In this document: positions 1-7,917 of the stretch, in pieces
How the letters are laid out: each line of letters opens with the position of its first letter
How positions within the stretch are numbered: the stretch's first letter is position 1
NCBI GenBank assembly: GCA_965603095.1
Contig: CBFDBQ010000039.1
Location: forward strand, 1 to 21,364
DNA from: DAOVVL01 sp965603095
GTDB lineage: Bacteria; Pseudomonadota; Alphaproteobacteria; Rhodospirillales; Magnetovibrionaceae
Direction: 5' to 3'
DNA length: 21,364 bases
Notes under the pieces: generated by a model
Told to the model about the DNA's origin: nothing
The model's database searches: none
The model's input: only the letters and a program-made list of their open reading frames with translations
Made by a program: the position numbers and the translations under genes

Positions 1-1
1 C

Positions 2-175
2 GATGACTGGAAAAACGGCACCTGGTCGAAAGACCCGTATCTTGACATTCTCATACCGTCGCTGACAGATCCGACCATGGCGCCTCCCGGCAAACATTTC
101 ATGTCGGTATTCGTGCAATATGTGCCACCCAAGGTAAACGGCAAGGACTGGACAAACGATCAGCGCGATCAGCTA
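2..175 (+). pseudogene. C-terminal-region fragment of a phytoene-desaturase-like NAD(P)/FAD oxidoreductase
   Basis: The first 55-58 codons read like the late part of the PYROXD2/phytoene-dehydrogenase-like flavoprotein family: a WSKDPYLDILIPSL stretch, then TDPTMAPPGKHFMSVFVQY, then a short region ending in NDQRDQL. In family members this is followed by more oxidoreductase sequence (an AVIDTIAEYAPN-like segment). Here, around 165-200, it passes without a frame change into helicase sequence (FDAI, then IEDLIKEGVLVQP). Codon choice also shifts there, from G+C-richer third positions to A/T-richer ones. The FAD-binding N-terminus would lie outside the window. The exact breakpoint cannot be fixed by eye. 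The family match is from memory of conserved motifs. Confidence 0.6.
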
Positions 176-1513
176 AACCTTGCCTTCGATGCGATTATAG
201 ATTGTGCAAATATTGAAGACTTAATCAAAGAAGGCGTTTTGGTACAACCGGTTTATCGTCCGCATTTTGTGCATGACCTAAATCTAGCAAGCATCGATAC
301 CAGCTCGGGTGATTTTCCGGTCACTAAATTGGCCCCTGCCATAATTAAATCATCGATGATTGATTATGCCATGTGGAGCTACAACGAAGAACGTTTAAAG
401 GTTTCGGGAAACCCTGTATCAGCATGGTTTTGTGCCGATATTAGCGTAGCAGAAGCCACCCTAAATAGAATCCAGCAAGAAGGTATCAAGGCAGCGATTA
501 TTACCGCTGGAACGCCCATTAAGGAGCGGATGGAGCTTTTGGCACAGCACGAAAACGCTGAGATTGAAGCCATGGTCTCGGTTGGTGTTCTGGCCGAAGG
601 CTGGGACAACCCTTTTTGCAACATAATTGTTCACCTTCGCCCGACACTATCCAAAGTATTGTGGGGCCAGTCGGTTGGTCGTGGGTTGCGCTCGGCGCCG
701 GGCAAAGAAAAATGCGTTATTATCGATGTTAGCTCAAACTGGAGCACATTCGGGCCAGTAGAAAAATTAGAATGGAGCCTGTGGAGCAACCGGCGATCGA
801 GCCTGCAATTCATGAACCGTTTTAATTGGATTGGCCAACAGCACGATGACGAAGAAGAAGCCGAAACATACCTTCTTTGCAAAAGCGAATTACCCAATAA
901 AACCAGATGTTCTCATATTTACAAAAAAGGCGTCCACAAAGACGATACCTGCCCTGATTGTGGCACCTATGCTGCCACCGATATATACAAAGAACAAAAA
1001 CTAGATAGCTCGCTCAACGAAAGCGGATTGCACAACCTGTTCTTTGACCGCGTCCCAAAGGTTTTCGACGAGATGAACCTATCGGTTTGGGAAAGCCTTG
1101 GTTCCACCGCATGGAAAACTGCCACCGACAAAGAAAAAGTATTCTTAGGGTTCTGCATGGCATTTGCTGAGGTTTCCGGCGATGAAACAAACTCTGAAAC
1201 AGATTATTGGGATGCGGCACTGGCAGCCGAGGCACACATCCGCACTTATTTAGTGAAAAATCAATTCTGGATTAAAAAACAAGACGATTTCGAGTTAGCG
1301 TTAATTGCAGATGGCATGTTAGCTGGTAAAAAAATAAGAACGCTTCAAGCCCATTATGGTATTTCGCTTTGCGGCACTGCATTTAAAACGCACAGCCCGG
1401 CTGAAAGCGAACGCAAATACCAAAAAGCGATTAAAATTACCGAAAGATTGGCCATGCTTGGATGTTCATCACAGGACAACTTGCCATACTTTAACGCCGC
1501 CGATCATATGTAG
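2..1513 (+). CDS. Chimeric ORF: oxidoreductase C-terminal piece fused to SF2 helicase C-terminal half (5' end outside window)
   Basis: The frame is open from the window edge; the first ATG is at 77, but coding clearly begins earlier. From about codon 60 the protein is the second RecA-like domain of a superfamily 2 DEAD/DEAH helicase. Counting from the ATG at 77, motif V is SVGVLAEGWDNP near residues 168-179 and motif VI is QSVGRGLR near 198-205. A probable zinc ribbon follows (C268, C278, C292, C295, the last pair as CPDCG), then a tail of about 180 residues that I do not recognise. The Walker A and DEAD motifs of the first helicase domain are absent, and oxidoreductase sequence stands in their place. 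Without the ATPase half the protein should not be an active helicase. It ends in TAG, 12 bases from the convergent lipoprotein gene. It may be a deletion remnant or an assembly join. The helicase assignment is firm; its role is unknown. Confidence 0.75.
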   Translation, partial: DDWKNGTWSKDPYLDILIPSLTDPTMAPPGKHFMSVFVQYVPPKVNGKDWTNDQRDQLNLAFDAIIDCANIEDLIKEGVLVQPVYRPHFVHDLNLASIDTSSGDFPVTKLAPAIIKSSMIDYAMWSYNEERLKVSGNPVSAWFCADISVAEATLNRIQQEGIKAAIITAGTPIKERMELLAQHENAEIEAMVSVGVLAEGWDNPFCNIIVHLRPTLSKVLWGQSVGRGLRSAPGKEKCVIIDVSSNWSTFGPVEKLEWSLWSNRRSSLQFMNRFNWIGQQHDDEEEAETYLLCKSELPNKTRCSHIYKKGVHKDDTCPDCGTYAATDIYKEQKLDSSLNESGLHNLFFDRVPKVFDEMNLSVWESLGSTAWKTATDKEKVFLGFCMAFAEVSGDETNSETDYWDAALAAEAHIRTYLVKNQFWIKKQDDFELALIADGMLAGKKIRTLQAHYGISLCGTAFKTHSPAESERKYQKAIKITERLAMLGCSSQDNLPYFNAADHM

Positions 1514-1525
1514 CACTGTGAATAG

Positions 1526-1831
1526 CTATCCACATTTGGCCGAAAGTATATTTCCATTATTATCTACATTTATATTCAGGCGAGCTAGATTGTGGTCCAT
1601 GGTGACGGCTGAATTTGGCGCCAATATACGAACGGGAAAATAATTTATTTCCCATGGCGGTTTGCCAATATTTTTATTTATTTCTAAAACCTGACGGGTG
1701 CAGTCATAAAATGATGATTTAACGCTAGTGGTTACCGATATCACCGGAACCGCATCAGGTGCTTTCATTTCATCCGGCTGGGCGCAGGCGCCAACCAACA
1801 ACACAGCGCACATGGCGACAATTCTCAGCAT
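1526..1831 (-). CDS. Small lipoprotein with peptidase inhibitor I78-type domain
   Basis: The gene encodes 101 residues. A short signal peptide ends in a lipobox (LVGA before C16), so the protein is predicted to be lipid-anchored on the periplasmic side. The rest matches the I78 inhibitor family: a Cys in the first half (C44), then PVRILAPNSAVTMD, then a short beta-rich LARLNINVD element, and a terminal AKCG (C100). I78 proteins are small inhibitors of serine proteases, and the paired cysteines may form a disulfide. I chose the ATG at 1831 over the upstream ATG at 1861 because a run of six G lies about 8-13 bases before it and it starts just before the hydrophobic segment. It begins 2 bases after the ligA stop, so it is probably co-transcribed with ligA. 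It ends in TAG, which argues that TAG is a normal stop here. The target protease is unknown. Confidence 0.75.
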   Translation of the reverse strand: MLRIVAMCAVLLVGACAQPDEMKAPDAVPVISVTTSVKSSFYDCTRQVLEINKNIGKPPWEINYFPVRILAPNSAVTMDHNLARLNINVDNNGNILSAKCG

Positions 1832-1833
1832 TA

Positions 1834-3930
1834 TTATTTCCCCCCTGCAAGATTGTGCCACTCTTCCTCGCTCAATACCACAACCCCAAGCTCTCTCGCG
1901 CGTTTTTCTTTAGACCCTGCGCCGGGGCCGACAACCACGTAATCGGTCTTTTTTGAGACCGAACCTGATACCTTGGCCCCCAATGCCTCTGCCCCGGCCT
2001 TGGCCTCGGGGCGGGTCATGGTTTCAAGTGTGCCGGTAAATACCACAGTTTTACCCGCCACCTTTGATGCCGACGTGTCAGGGGCAACAAAATCTATCAC
2101 CGTTACGTTTTCAAGTAATTTATCCAAAACCTTTTGGTTATGGGGTTCTTTAAAAAATTCAATAATATCATCGGCCATTGATTTGCCTATGCCATCAATG
2201 GCTAATAATTCCTCCATGGCATCAGAGCCAATAATTCGGGCATCCTTCATCGCGCCTTTAAGCAAAACAAACGAGCCATAGGTTTTACAAAGCAGTCTTG
2301 CGGTGGCTTGGCCCACCTGATTTATGCCTAAGGCAAAAATAAAACGGGGCATTTCTATTTCGCGGCGGCTGTTTATGGCATTTATAAGATTTGTGATGGA
2401 TTTATCCTTCCACCCTTCTCGACCTTTTAAATCACCTTCTTTTAAATTAAATATATCAGCGGGTGATTTTATCAATCCATCTTCAAAAAAACTTACGATG
2501 TGCTTGGCGCCAAAGCCTTCGATATCGAATGCGTCACGGGAAACAAAATGCTTTAGGCGTTCGGATGCTTGCGCCGGGCAAGTAAGCCCCCCAGTGCATC
2601 TGGTCGCGGCTTCACCTTCTTCGCGCACCGCGTGGGCATCACATTCGGGGCATTTGGTTGGAAATTTATATTTGTTTCGGGGTGCCCGCTTGCCATCATC
2701 CACCACCTTGACCACCTGTGGGATGACATCACCGGCGCGCTGTATTATCACCCGGTCACCAATGCGAATATCAAGCTCTGATATATAGTCTGCGTTATGT
2801 AACGTGGCCCGAGAAACCACCACCCCGCCAACGGTTATGGGTTCAAGCTCGGCAACGGGCGTAAGCACCCCGGTGCGTCCAACCTGAACCGTAATTTTAT
2901 TGAGAATAGTTTCGGCTTTTTCCGCTGGGAATTTGTGCGCCACCGCCCAGCGGGGTGAACGGGAAACAAAGCCCAACCGTTCCTGCCAATCAAGGCGGTT
3001 AATTTTATAAACAACCCCGTCTATGTCATAATCTAAGGTTGCCCGTTCATGGCCGATTTTTTCATAGGCATCCAGCAAAGAATTTATATCAGGGCAAACA
3101 CTGGTAAGGGGGTTAATCTTAAAGCCCCATTTTTTTAAAAGTTCAAAATAGTCCCACTGGGTATCCCATACCATGTCCGAAACGTCGCCCCAAGCATAGG
3201 CGAAAAAGCTAAGCGGACGTTCTTTGGTAATATTACTATCTAACTGTCGCAACGAACCGGCGGCGGCGTTGCGGGGGTTTGCAAACACCTTGTCGTCTTG
3301 ATCTTCCTGCATCTTGTTTAGCTTGGCAAAATTGGGCTTGGTCATGTAAACCTCACCGCGCACCTCCAGCACATCGGGCGCACCTTTGATATTTTGCGGT
3401 ATGTCTTTTAATGTTTTTGCATTTTTGGTTACATCTTCGCCGACCGCACCATCGCCACGGGTGGCGGCCTGAACTAAAATGCCATTTTCGTACCTGAGCG
3501 CAATTGAAACCCCATCTATTTTAGGTTCGGCCACCATTTCCAGAGGTGCAGATGGGTCATCTTTTAATTCTTTTAAAAACCTACGGATGCCATCAATAAA
3601 ATCTTGTAATTCATCATCGCTGAACACATTTCCCAGCGATAGCATGGATTTTGAATGTTTAATTTTGTTGAAGCCTGATTTTACAACTGCGCCAACCTTA
3701 TTAGATGGGCTATCTGGCCGTACCAGCAAAGGAAACGCTTCCTCTATTTCCAGCAAACGTTGGCGCAGCAAATCATATTGCCCATCGGAAATAACCGGAG
3801 AATCTTCCTGATGGTAAGAATTATCATGGCTATTTATTTCGGCAATTAATCTATCTATTTCGATTTCTGCCGTTTCAGATGTTAGCTCTTTAACGTTTGT
3901 GGTTCGTAAATGAGATATCTCAAAACTCAT
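1834..3930 (-). CDS. ligA: NAD+-dependent DNA ligase LigA
   Basis: The product is 698 residues, the usual LigA length. LigA seals 3'-OH/5'-phosphate nicks using NAD+ during replication and repair. In order it has: an N-terminal NAD-binding region with YHQEDSPVISDGQYD near 39-53; the adenylation motif EPKIDG with the adenylated lysine at K137; RGDG and RNAAAGSLRQLD motifs; an OB fold; a four-cysteine zinc finger (C427, C430, C445, C451, the spacing known from E. coli LigA); helix-hairpin-helix repeats with LAIDGIGKSMADDI; and a C-terminal BRCT domain from about 624 to the end. Its ATG overlaps the recN stop as ATGA, with AAGGGG about 8 bases upstream inside recN, so translation is probably coupled to recN. 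The recN-ligA order is typical of alphaproteobacteria. The gene appears intact. Confidence 0.97.
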   Translation of the reverse strand: MSFEISHLRTTNVKELTSETAEIEIDRLIAEINSHDNSYHQEDSPVISDGQYDLLRQRLLEIEEAFPLLVRPDSPSNKVGAVVKSGFNKIKHSKSMLSLGNVFSDDELQDFIDGIRRFLKELKDDPSAPLEMVAEPKIDGVSIALRYENGILVQAATRGDGAVGEDVTKNAKTLKDIPQNIKGAPDVLEVRGEVYMTKPNFAKLNKMQEDQDDKVFANPRNAAAGSLRQLDSNITKERPLSFFAYAWGDVSDMVWDTQWDYFELLKKWGFKINPLTSVCPDINSLLDAYEKIGHERATLDYDIDGVVYKINRLDWQERLGFVSRSPRWAVAHKFPAEKAETILNKITVQVGRTGVLTPVAELEPITVGGVVVSRATLHNADYISELDIRIGDRVIIQRAGDVIPQVVKVVDDGKRAPRNKYKFPTKCPECDAHAVREEGEAATRCTGGLTCPAQASERLKHFVSRDAFDIEGFGAKHIVSFFEDGLIKSPADIFNLKEGDLKGREGWKDKSITNLINAINSRREIEMPRFIFALGINQVGQATARLLCKTYGSFVLLKGAMKDARIIGSDAMEELLAIDGIGKSMADDIIEFFKEPHNQKVLDKLLENVTVIDFVAPDTSASKVAGKTVVFTGTLETMTRPEAKAGAEALGAKVSGSVSKKTDYVVVGPGAGSKEKRARELGVVVLSEEEWHNLAGGK

Positions 3931-5612
3931 TCAGCCGCCCCTTGCAAAAGGCTTTGGGCGGCGGCACGAGCTTCGGATGTTATTTGTTCGCCCGCTAGCA
4001 TTCTGGCTATTTCATCGGTGCGCTGGGTCGCATCCAGAACCTCAACCATGGTCAGAACCTTGTCACCATCGCCTTTGGTTGATTTGCTTACACGCAGGTG
4101 CTGGGCACCACGGGCGGCTACCTGCGGGCTATGAGTAACCACTAAAACCTGCACATCAGAGCTTAAGGTAGAAAGACGCACCCCAACCGCATCGGCCACC
4201 GCGCCACCAATACCGGCATCAACCTCATCAAAAATCAGGGTTGGCACCGGGTCGGCCTTGGACAGGACAACCTTTAGCGCCAGCATAAAACGGGCTAACT
4301 CGCCACCCGATGCTATGCGGTTTAACGGCCCCGATGGTGCGCCCGGGTTGGTCGATACCTCAAACGCAACTTTATCAAATCCGTTTTGCCCCCAAGCATT
4401 TTCATCGCCTAACAAGCTTTCGATTTTGCTTACAAAATGGGCCGAGCCTAGTTTAAGTGGCTCAAGCTCAGCCGCAACCGAGGTATCAAGTTTTTTAGAT
4501 GTTTTTTTGCGGGCAGCGGATATTTTTTCAGCCGACTTGGAGTATGTTGCCTTGGCCTCAAGCTCAGCCCGAGACAATTGTTCCAAATGTTTACCGCCAT
4601 AGGTTATTTGTCTGAGCTGGCTTTCCAACTTAAGCGCAAGGTCGGAAAGCGCATCAACCTCGACATTGTGCTTGCGTGAAAGAGCGCGAAGCTTAAATAG
4701 CCTGTCTTCGGCTTGCTCAAGAACCGCTGGGTCAAGATCAACTCGTGCCGCCGCCTTGTTTAATTCACTTGATGCTTGCGCCAATTTTTCAGAGGCATCG
4801 TCTAGTGCCTTTAGGGTATCATCAAGAAGACCTTCGGCTTTTTCCTGAACTGGCTCAAGTTTACGAATGGCATCACGGACTTTGCGTTCAACCCCTGCGC
4901 CGGAACCAATAATTCCTGCGGCCTTGTTCATGGCTTCGACCAGCTTTTCGCCGTGCATCATCATTGTCCGTTCCTGCGCCAGGCGTTGTTCTTCGCCTTT
5001 TTCAGGGGAAATTACGCGCAGTTCATCAACCGCGTGGCTTAGATATTCTTCGTCTCTTTTGGCGGCTTCCAATTCCTCGGTGGCGCGCTTTAATTCGGCA
5101 ACGGCATTGCGCCAACCATCAAACGCCAAAGAAACATCTGATAGCATTTTTTGATGCCCACCAAGGGCATCTAGCAACCCAAGGTGTGATGAGGGGCTCA
5201 TCAGTTTTTGATTATCAAACTGGCCATGTATTTCAACAATTTCCGCACCAATTTCCGCCAACAAAGAAACGCTAATTGCTTGATCGTTGATAAATGCCCT
5301 AGATTTTCCGTTGGCGCCAAGCACCCGTCTAAGCATTAACGCACCATCACCACTTGAAATTCCATGTTCTTCCAGTTTGCGCCACAATGGGTGGTTGGCA
5401 TTAATATCAAACTCCGCCATTACTGATGCTTGCTCTTGGCCATGGCGAACCAGCCTGGCTTCGGCCCTACGGCCTAGGGCAAGACCCAGCGCATCAAGCA
5501 AGATTGACTTACCCGCCCCGGTTTCACCCGTAAGCACGCTTAAGCCCAGCCCGAATTCAAGTTCAAGACGGTCGATTAACACAACGTCACGTATGGAAAG
5601 TCGTACCAGCAT
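3927..5612 (-). CDS. recN: DNA repair protein RecN
   Basis: The product is 561 residues and SMC-like. RecN acts at double-strand breaks, helping hold DNA ends and sister chromatids during RecA-dependent repair. The N-terminus carries the Walker A motif GETGAGKS (29-36) in the diagnostic RecN context LTGETGAGKSILLDAL. The middle (about 150-390) is rich in charged heptad-like sequence expected to form the coiled-coil arm. The C-terminal half has the ABC signature IASGGELARF near 433-442 and Walker B TLIFDEVDAGIGG near 457-469. The ATG at 5612 lies 15 bases after the bamD stop, with a GGTGG just upstream. I see no LexA-type box directly before it, so expression probably depends on the bamD transcript. 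The stop overlaps the ligA start. The gene appears complete. Confidence 0.96.
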   Translation of the reverse strand: MLVRLSIRDVVLIDRLELEFGLGLSVLTGETGAGKSILLDALGLALGRRAEARLVRHGQEQASVMAEFDINANHPLWRKLEEHGISSGDGALMLRRVLGANGKSRAFINDQAISVSLLAEIGAEIVEIHGQFDNQKLMSPSSHLGLLDALGGHQKMLSDVSLAFDGWRNAVAELKRATEELEAAKRDEEYLSHAVDELRVISPEKGEEQRLAQERTMMMHGEKLVEAMNKAAGIIGSGAGVERKVRDAIRKLEPVQEKAEGLLDDTLKALDDASEKLAQASSELNKAAARVDLDPAVLEQAEDRLFKLRALSRKHNVEVDALSDLALKLESQLRQITYGGKHLEQLSRAELEAKATYSKSAEKISAARKKTSKKLDTSVAAELEPLKLGSAHFVSKIESLLGDENAWGQNGFDKVAFEVSTNPGAPSGPLNRIASGGELARFMLALKVVLSKADPVPTLIFDEVDAGIGGAVADAVGVRLSTLSSDVQVLVVTHSPQVAARGAQHLRVSKSTKGDGDKVLTMVEVLDATQRTDEIARMLAGEQITSEARAAAQSLLQGAAE

Positions 5613-5627
5613 CCACCATGGGCGCCC

Positions 5628-6470
5628 TTACCAGAGTTTATACCAAGATTTATCTTCAGACGGGCGCACGCTGGGGTCTTCTAAAATGGCATAAGAATCC
5701 AAATACCACGGGCTAGAGGCATAGTTATGCCCCAACACTGCCGCATATTTTCGTGCCTCATCAACTACACCAAGCGCCAGATAGGATTCTACCAATCGGT
5801 GGAGAGCCTCTGGGATGTGGGTGGTGGTTTGGTATTTATCCACCACCAATTTGAATCTATTAATCGCAGCAAGATACATTTTACGGTCAAGATAATAACG
5901 ACCAACGTTCATTTCCTTGCCTGCCATATGATCTTTTGTCAGTTCAAACTTTATTTTAGCATCTTTTGAGTACTTGCTTTCAGGGAAGCGCTTTATTAAT
6001 TCTGCAAATAATGCGCTGGATTTTTCTGTCATTTCCTGATCACGGCCAACATCTGAAATCTGTTCGTAATATGTCAGGCCCTTTAAATAATATGCGTATG
6101 CGGTATCCTTGCTGGATGGGTGAAGTTGTATGTAACGATCCAACGCCAAAATAGCCTCGTCATATTTGTTAGACATATAAAGGCTATATGCAGACATAAT
6201 CTGAGATTTAGTTGCCCATTTTGAATACGGATGCTGGCGCTCAACCTCGTCAAAGCGCTGGGCGGCAATATCATATTGCTCGGCCTCAAGGGCGTTGACC
6301 GCAGTGTTATATAAAACTTCTACAGTTTGCTCTACATATTTAGGGGCATCTTCTGTGGTTGAGCACGCTACCGTAGCCATTCCCAATGCGGTAACAGCTA
6401 CGACAATAATCGAGCTTCTTATTTTTCTAATTGTAACTGGTATCATCTGAGGTGATTTTCCCGTATTCAT
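5628..6470 (-). CDS. bamD: Outer membrane protein assembly factor BamD (ComL)
   Basis: The product is about 280 residues. BamD is the essential lipoprotein of the BAM complex, which folds beta-barrel proteins into the outer membrane. A hydrophobic N-terminal segment (about 18-35) ends at C36, the predicted lipidated cysteine. The lipobox is atypical, with T-V-A before the Cys instead of L-x-A/G. The mature protein consists of TPR-like helical repeats, with the recognisable LYNTAVNALEAEQYDIAAQRF and FAELIKRFPESKYSKDAK segments and a conserved region around GRYYLDRKMYLAAINRF. The ATG at 6470 has no clear ribosome site. An ATG at 6446 would give a more ordinary 28-residue signal peptide and is a real alternative. 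A 293-base gap separates it from lpxC, so it may have its own promoter. recN follows after 15 bases. Confidence 0.93.
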   Translation of the reverse strand: MNTGKSPQMIPVTIRKIRSSIIVVAVTALGMATVACSTTEDAPKYVEQTVEVLYNTAVNALEAEQYDIAAQRFDEVERQHPYSKWATKSQIMSAYSLYMSNKYDEAILALDRYIQLHPSSKDTAYAYYLKGLTYYEQISDVGRDQEMTEKSSALFAELIKRFPESKYSKDAKIKFELTKDHMAGKEMNVGRYYLDRKMYLAAINRFKLVVDKYQTTTHIPEALHRLVESYLALGVVDEARKYAAVLGHNYASSPWYLDSYAILEDPSVRPSEDKSWYKLW

Positions 6471-6763
6471 TTAGGTATTGATTCAGTGCTATTTCCGCCC
6501 CCATAAGGGCTGACATATATTAGCACCATACAAAATGTTATATCACGCCATATTGGCTATCTGAGCAGGTAGCATATCAATAACCGCCTAAGGTGTCATG
6601 ACAGCGCCTTGGGGCCATGTTTTCCGCCTGTTTAAGGTAAATTAGGGCCCCAAGACTATCCATAGGCAAAACAGTGCTGTGGGCGCTAATCTGGACACAT
6701 GGAAGCATTTGGGGCGAATCGCCCCAGCCATCCAAGGTATTAAAATTAGAAAGATATTTGTAT
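6471..6763 (-). promoter_or_regulatory. lpxC-bamD intergenic region with several inverted repeats
   Basis: This is the longest gap in the window (293 bases). I see no convincing gene in it. It holds a perfect 9-base-pair inverted repeat (CTTGGGGCC at 6608-6616 with GGCCCCAAG at 6646-6654, loop 29), a near-perfect palindrome GGGGCGA-A-TCGCCCC at 6711-6725, and a 10-base palindrome TGTCATGACA at 6594-6603. None is followed by a T run on the minus strand, so these are not classic Rho-independent terminators. GANTC sites lie at 6480-6484 (just before bamD) and 6716-6720 (inside the second hairpin). A bamD promoter probably lies here: a TAATAT element on the minus strand near 6517-6522 is a weak -10 candidate. 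A structured leader or small RNA is possible but unproven. Confidence 0.4.
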
Positions 6764-7741
6764 TTAAGCGGTAGCTGGGATTGCGGCAACTGCTTCCCTG
6801 TCCCACGAAGCTGTATTAGCGGCTTTGGCAGGTGCCTCTGTTGGCAAGTCTGATGCATTAATCCATTCATAATTTGATGCATCTGAAAAAAGCTCTCTCA
6901 GCAATTTGTTATTGAGAGAGTGACCTGTGCAAACGCCCGAGAAATGCCCAGCAATGGTTCCGCCAGCAAGATAAAGATCGCCAACGGCATCAAGTATTTT
7001 ATGACGTACAAATTCATCATCAAAACGAAGGCCATCTTCGTTAAGAATTTCATCACCGCTTACGACAACGGCGTTATCAAGCGACCCACCCTTGGCAAAG
7101 CCGGCCGCACGCAATGCTTCAACTTCGTGCATGAAACCAAATGTGCGTGCGCGGGAAAGTTCGTTTTTAAATACGCCGTCTATCATATCAACGCGCATTG
7201 ATTGTCGTTTAATTGCGCTGCTGTCAAAATCAATTTCAAAATCAATTGAGAAATCATTGGAAGGGATGAGCGACGCAGACTTTCCATCTTCGGAAACAAC
7301 AACGGGTTTCAAAACACGAACTACGCGCTTGGGAGCATCTTGCTCAACCAAACCAGCGCAATCAATTAGAAACATAAATGGTGCGGCACTGCCGTCCATA
7401 ATTGGAACTTCGCCACCAACCACATCAACCAATACGTTATCAACACCAGCGCCAGCAAGTGCGGCCATAAGATGTTCGATGGTGGAAATAAGAACACCAT
7501 TTTCATCGCCAATTGTGGTGCAAAGACGAGTGTCGCGAACATTGTCAAAGCTTGCTTTAATTTCAACACCGCCACCATTGATGTCGGAACGACGGAACAC
7601 AATTCCGCTGTTGGCGTTGGCCGGGTGTAAGGTCATGCTTATTTTGTCACCCGAATGCAAACCAACACCCGAACAGCCAATGGCGCTTTTAAGCGTTTTT
7701 TGTTTTAGGTCATCAATTTTCATTACAGTGGTGGGTGACAT
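6764..7741 (-). CDS. lpxC: UDP-3-O-acyl-N-acetylglucosamine deacetylase LpxC
   Basis: LpxC removes the acetyl group from UDP-3-O-acyl-GlcNAc, the committed step of lipid A synthesis, in the cytoplasm. Counted from the ATG at 7741 (325 residues), the zinc ligands are visible: H90 in TIEHLMAAL, H247 and D251 in HKILDAVGDLYL, and H274 is the catalytic-histidine position in GHSLNN. The N-terminal TLKSAIGCSGVGLHSG is the family signature. A poorly conserved tail of about 35 residues rich in Ala follows. A longer frame starts with TTG at 7786, and a shorter one with ATG at 7723 (MKIDDLKQ). I prefer 7741 because a GGA lies about 8 bases upstream, although the site is weak. LpxC after ftsZ is the normal alphaproteobacterial arrangement. 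The upstream hairpin may separate its expression from ftsZ. Confidence 0.95.
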   Translation of the reverse strand: MSPTTVMKIDDLKQKTLKSAIGCSGVGLHSGDKISMTLHPANANSGIVFRRSDINGGGVEIKASFDNVRDTRLCTTIGDENGVLISTIEHLMAALAGAGVDNVLVDVVGGEVPIMDGSAAPFMFLIDCAGLVEQDAPKRVVRVLKPVVVSEDGKSASLIPSNDFSIDFEIDFDSSAIKRQSMRVDMIDGVFKNELSRARTFGFMHEVEALRAAGFAKGGSLDNAVVVSGDEILNEDGLRFDDEFVRHKILDAVGDLYLAGGTIAGHFSGVCTGHSLNNKLLRELFSDASNYEWINASDLPTEAPAKAANTASWDREAVAAIPATA

Positions 7742-7779
7742 AAAATTATTCCGTATTCTTGAGCTCAATATCCAAAAGG

Positions 7780-7837
7780 CAGACAAAGAAAGAGCGCCTC
7801 TTGGCTTAAGGGTGTAACACCCTGCCCTAAGGCGCTC
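7780..7837 (-). terminator. Probable intrinsic terminator between ftsZ and lpxC
   Basis: On the minus strand, GAGCGCC (7837-7831) pairs with GGCGCTC (7798-7792). The enclosed segment contains a second hairpin, GGGTG-TTA-CACCC. Directly after the stem the minus strand reads TTTCTTTGTCT, a T-rich run as in Rho-independent terminators. It lies about 80 bases past the ftsZ stop and about 50 before lpxC, so it could end or attenuate the ftsZ transcript. The T run is interrupted, so termination may be partial. On the plus strand the stem is followed by A-rich sequence, so it works only in the ftsZ direction. Confidence 0.55.
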
Positions 7838-7917
7838 AAATCAATGATTGTTACCTAATGTTACATATTCTCAGGGGATTAGCTGGTTTGGTCACTAAAT
7901 ATCCCTTGTTTTCTGCC

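Noticed and set aside
1514..1525. Bidirectional terminator between the convergent helicase-like ORF and the I78 gene
   Set aside because: The gap is 12 bases, and I see no stem followed by a T run in it or in the flanking codons.
6577..6882. Minus-strand ORF of 101 codons overlapping the end of lpxC and running into the gap
   Set aside because: Two thirds lie in another frame across the lpxC end and the hairpin-rich gap. There is no clear ribosome site and no recognisable family or composition, so it is most likely a chance frame.
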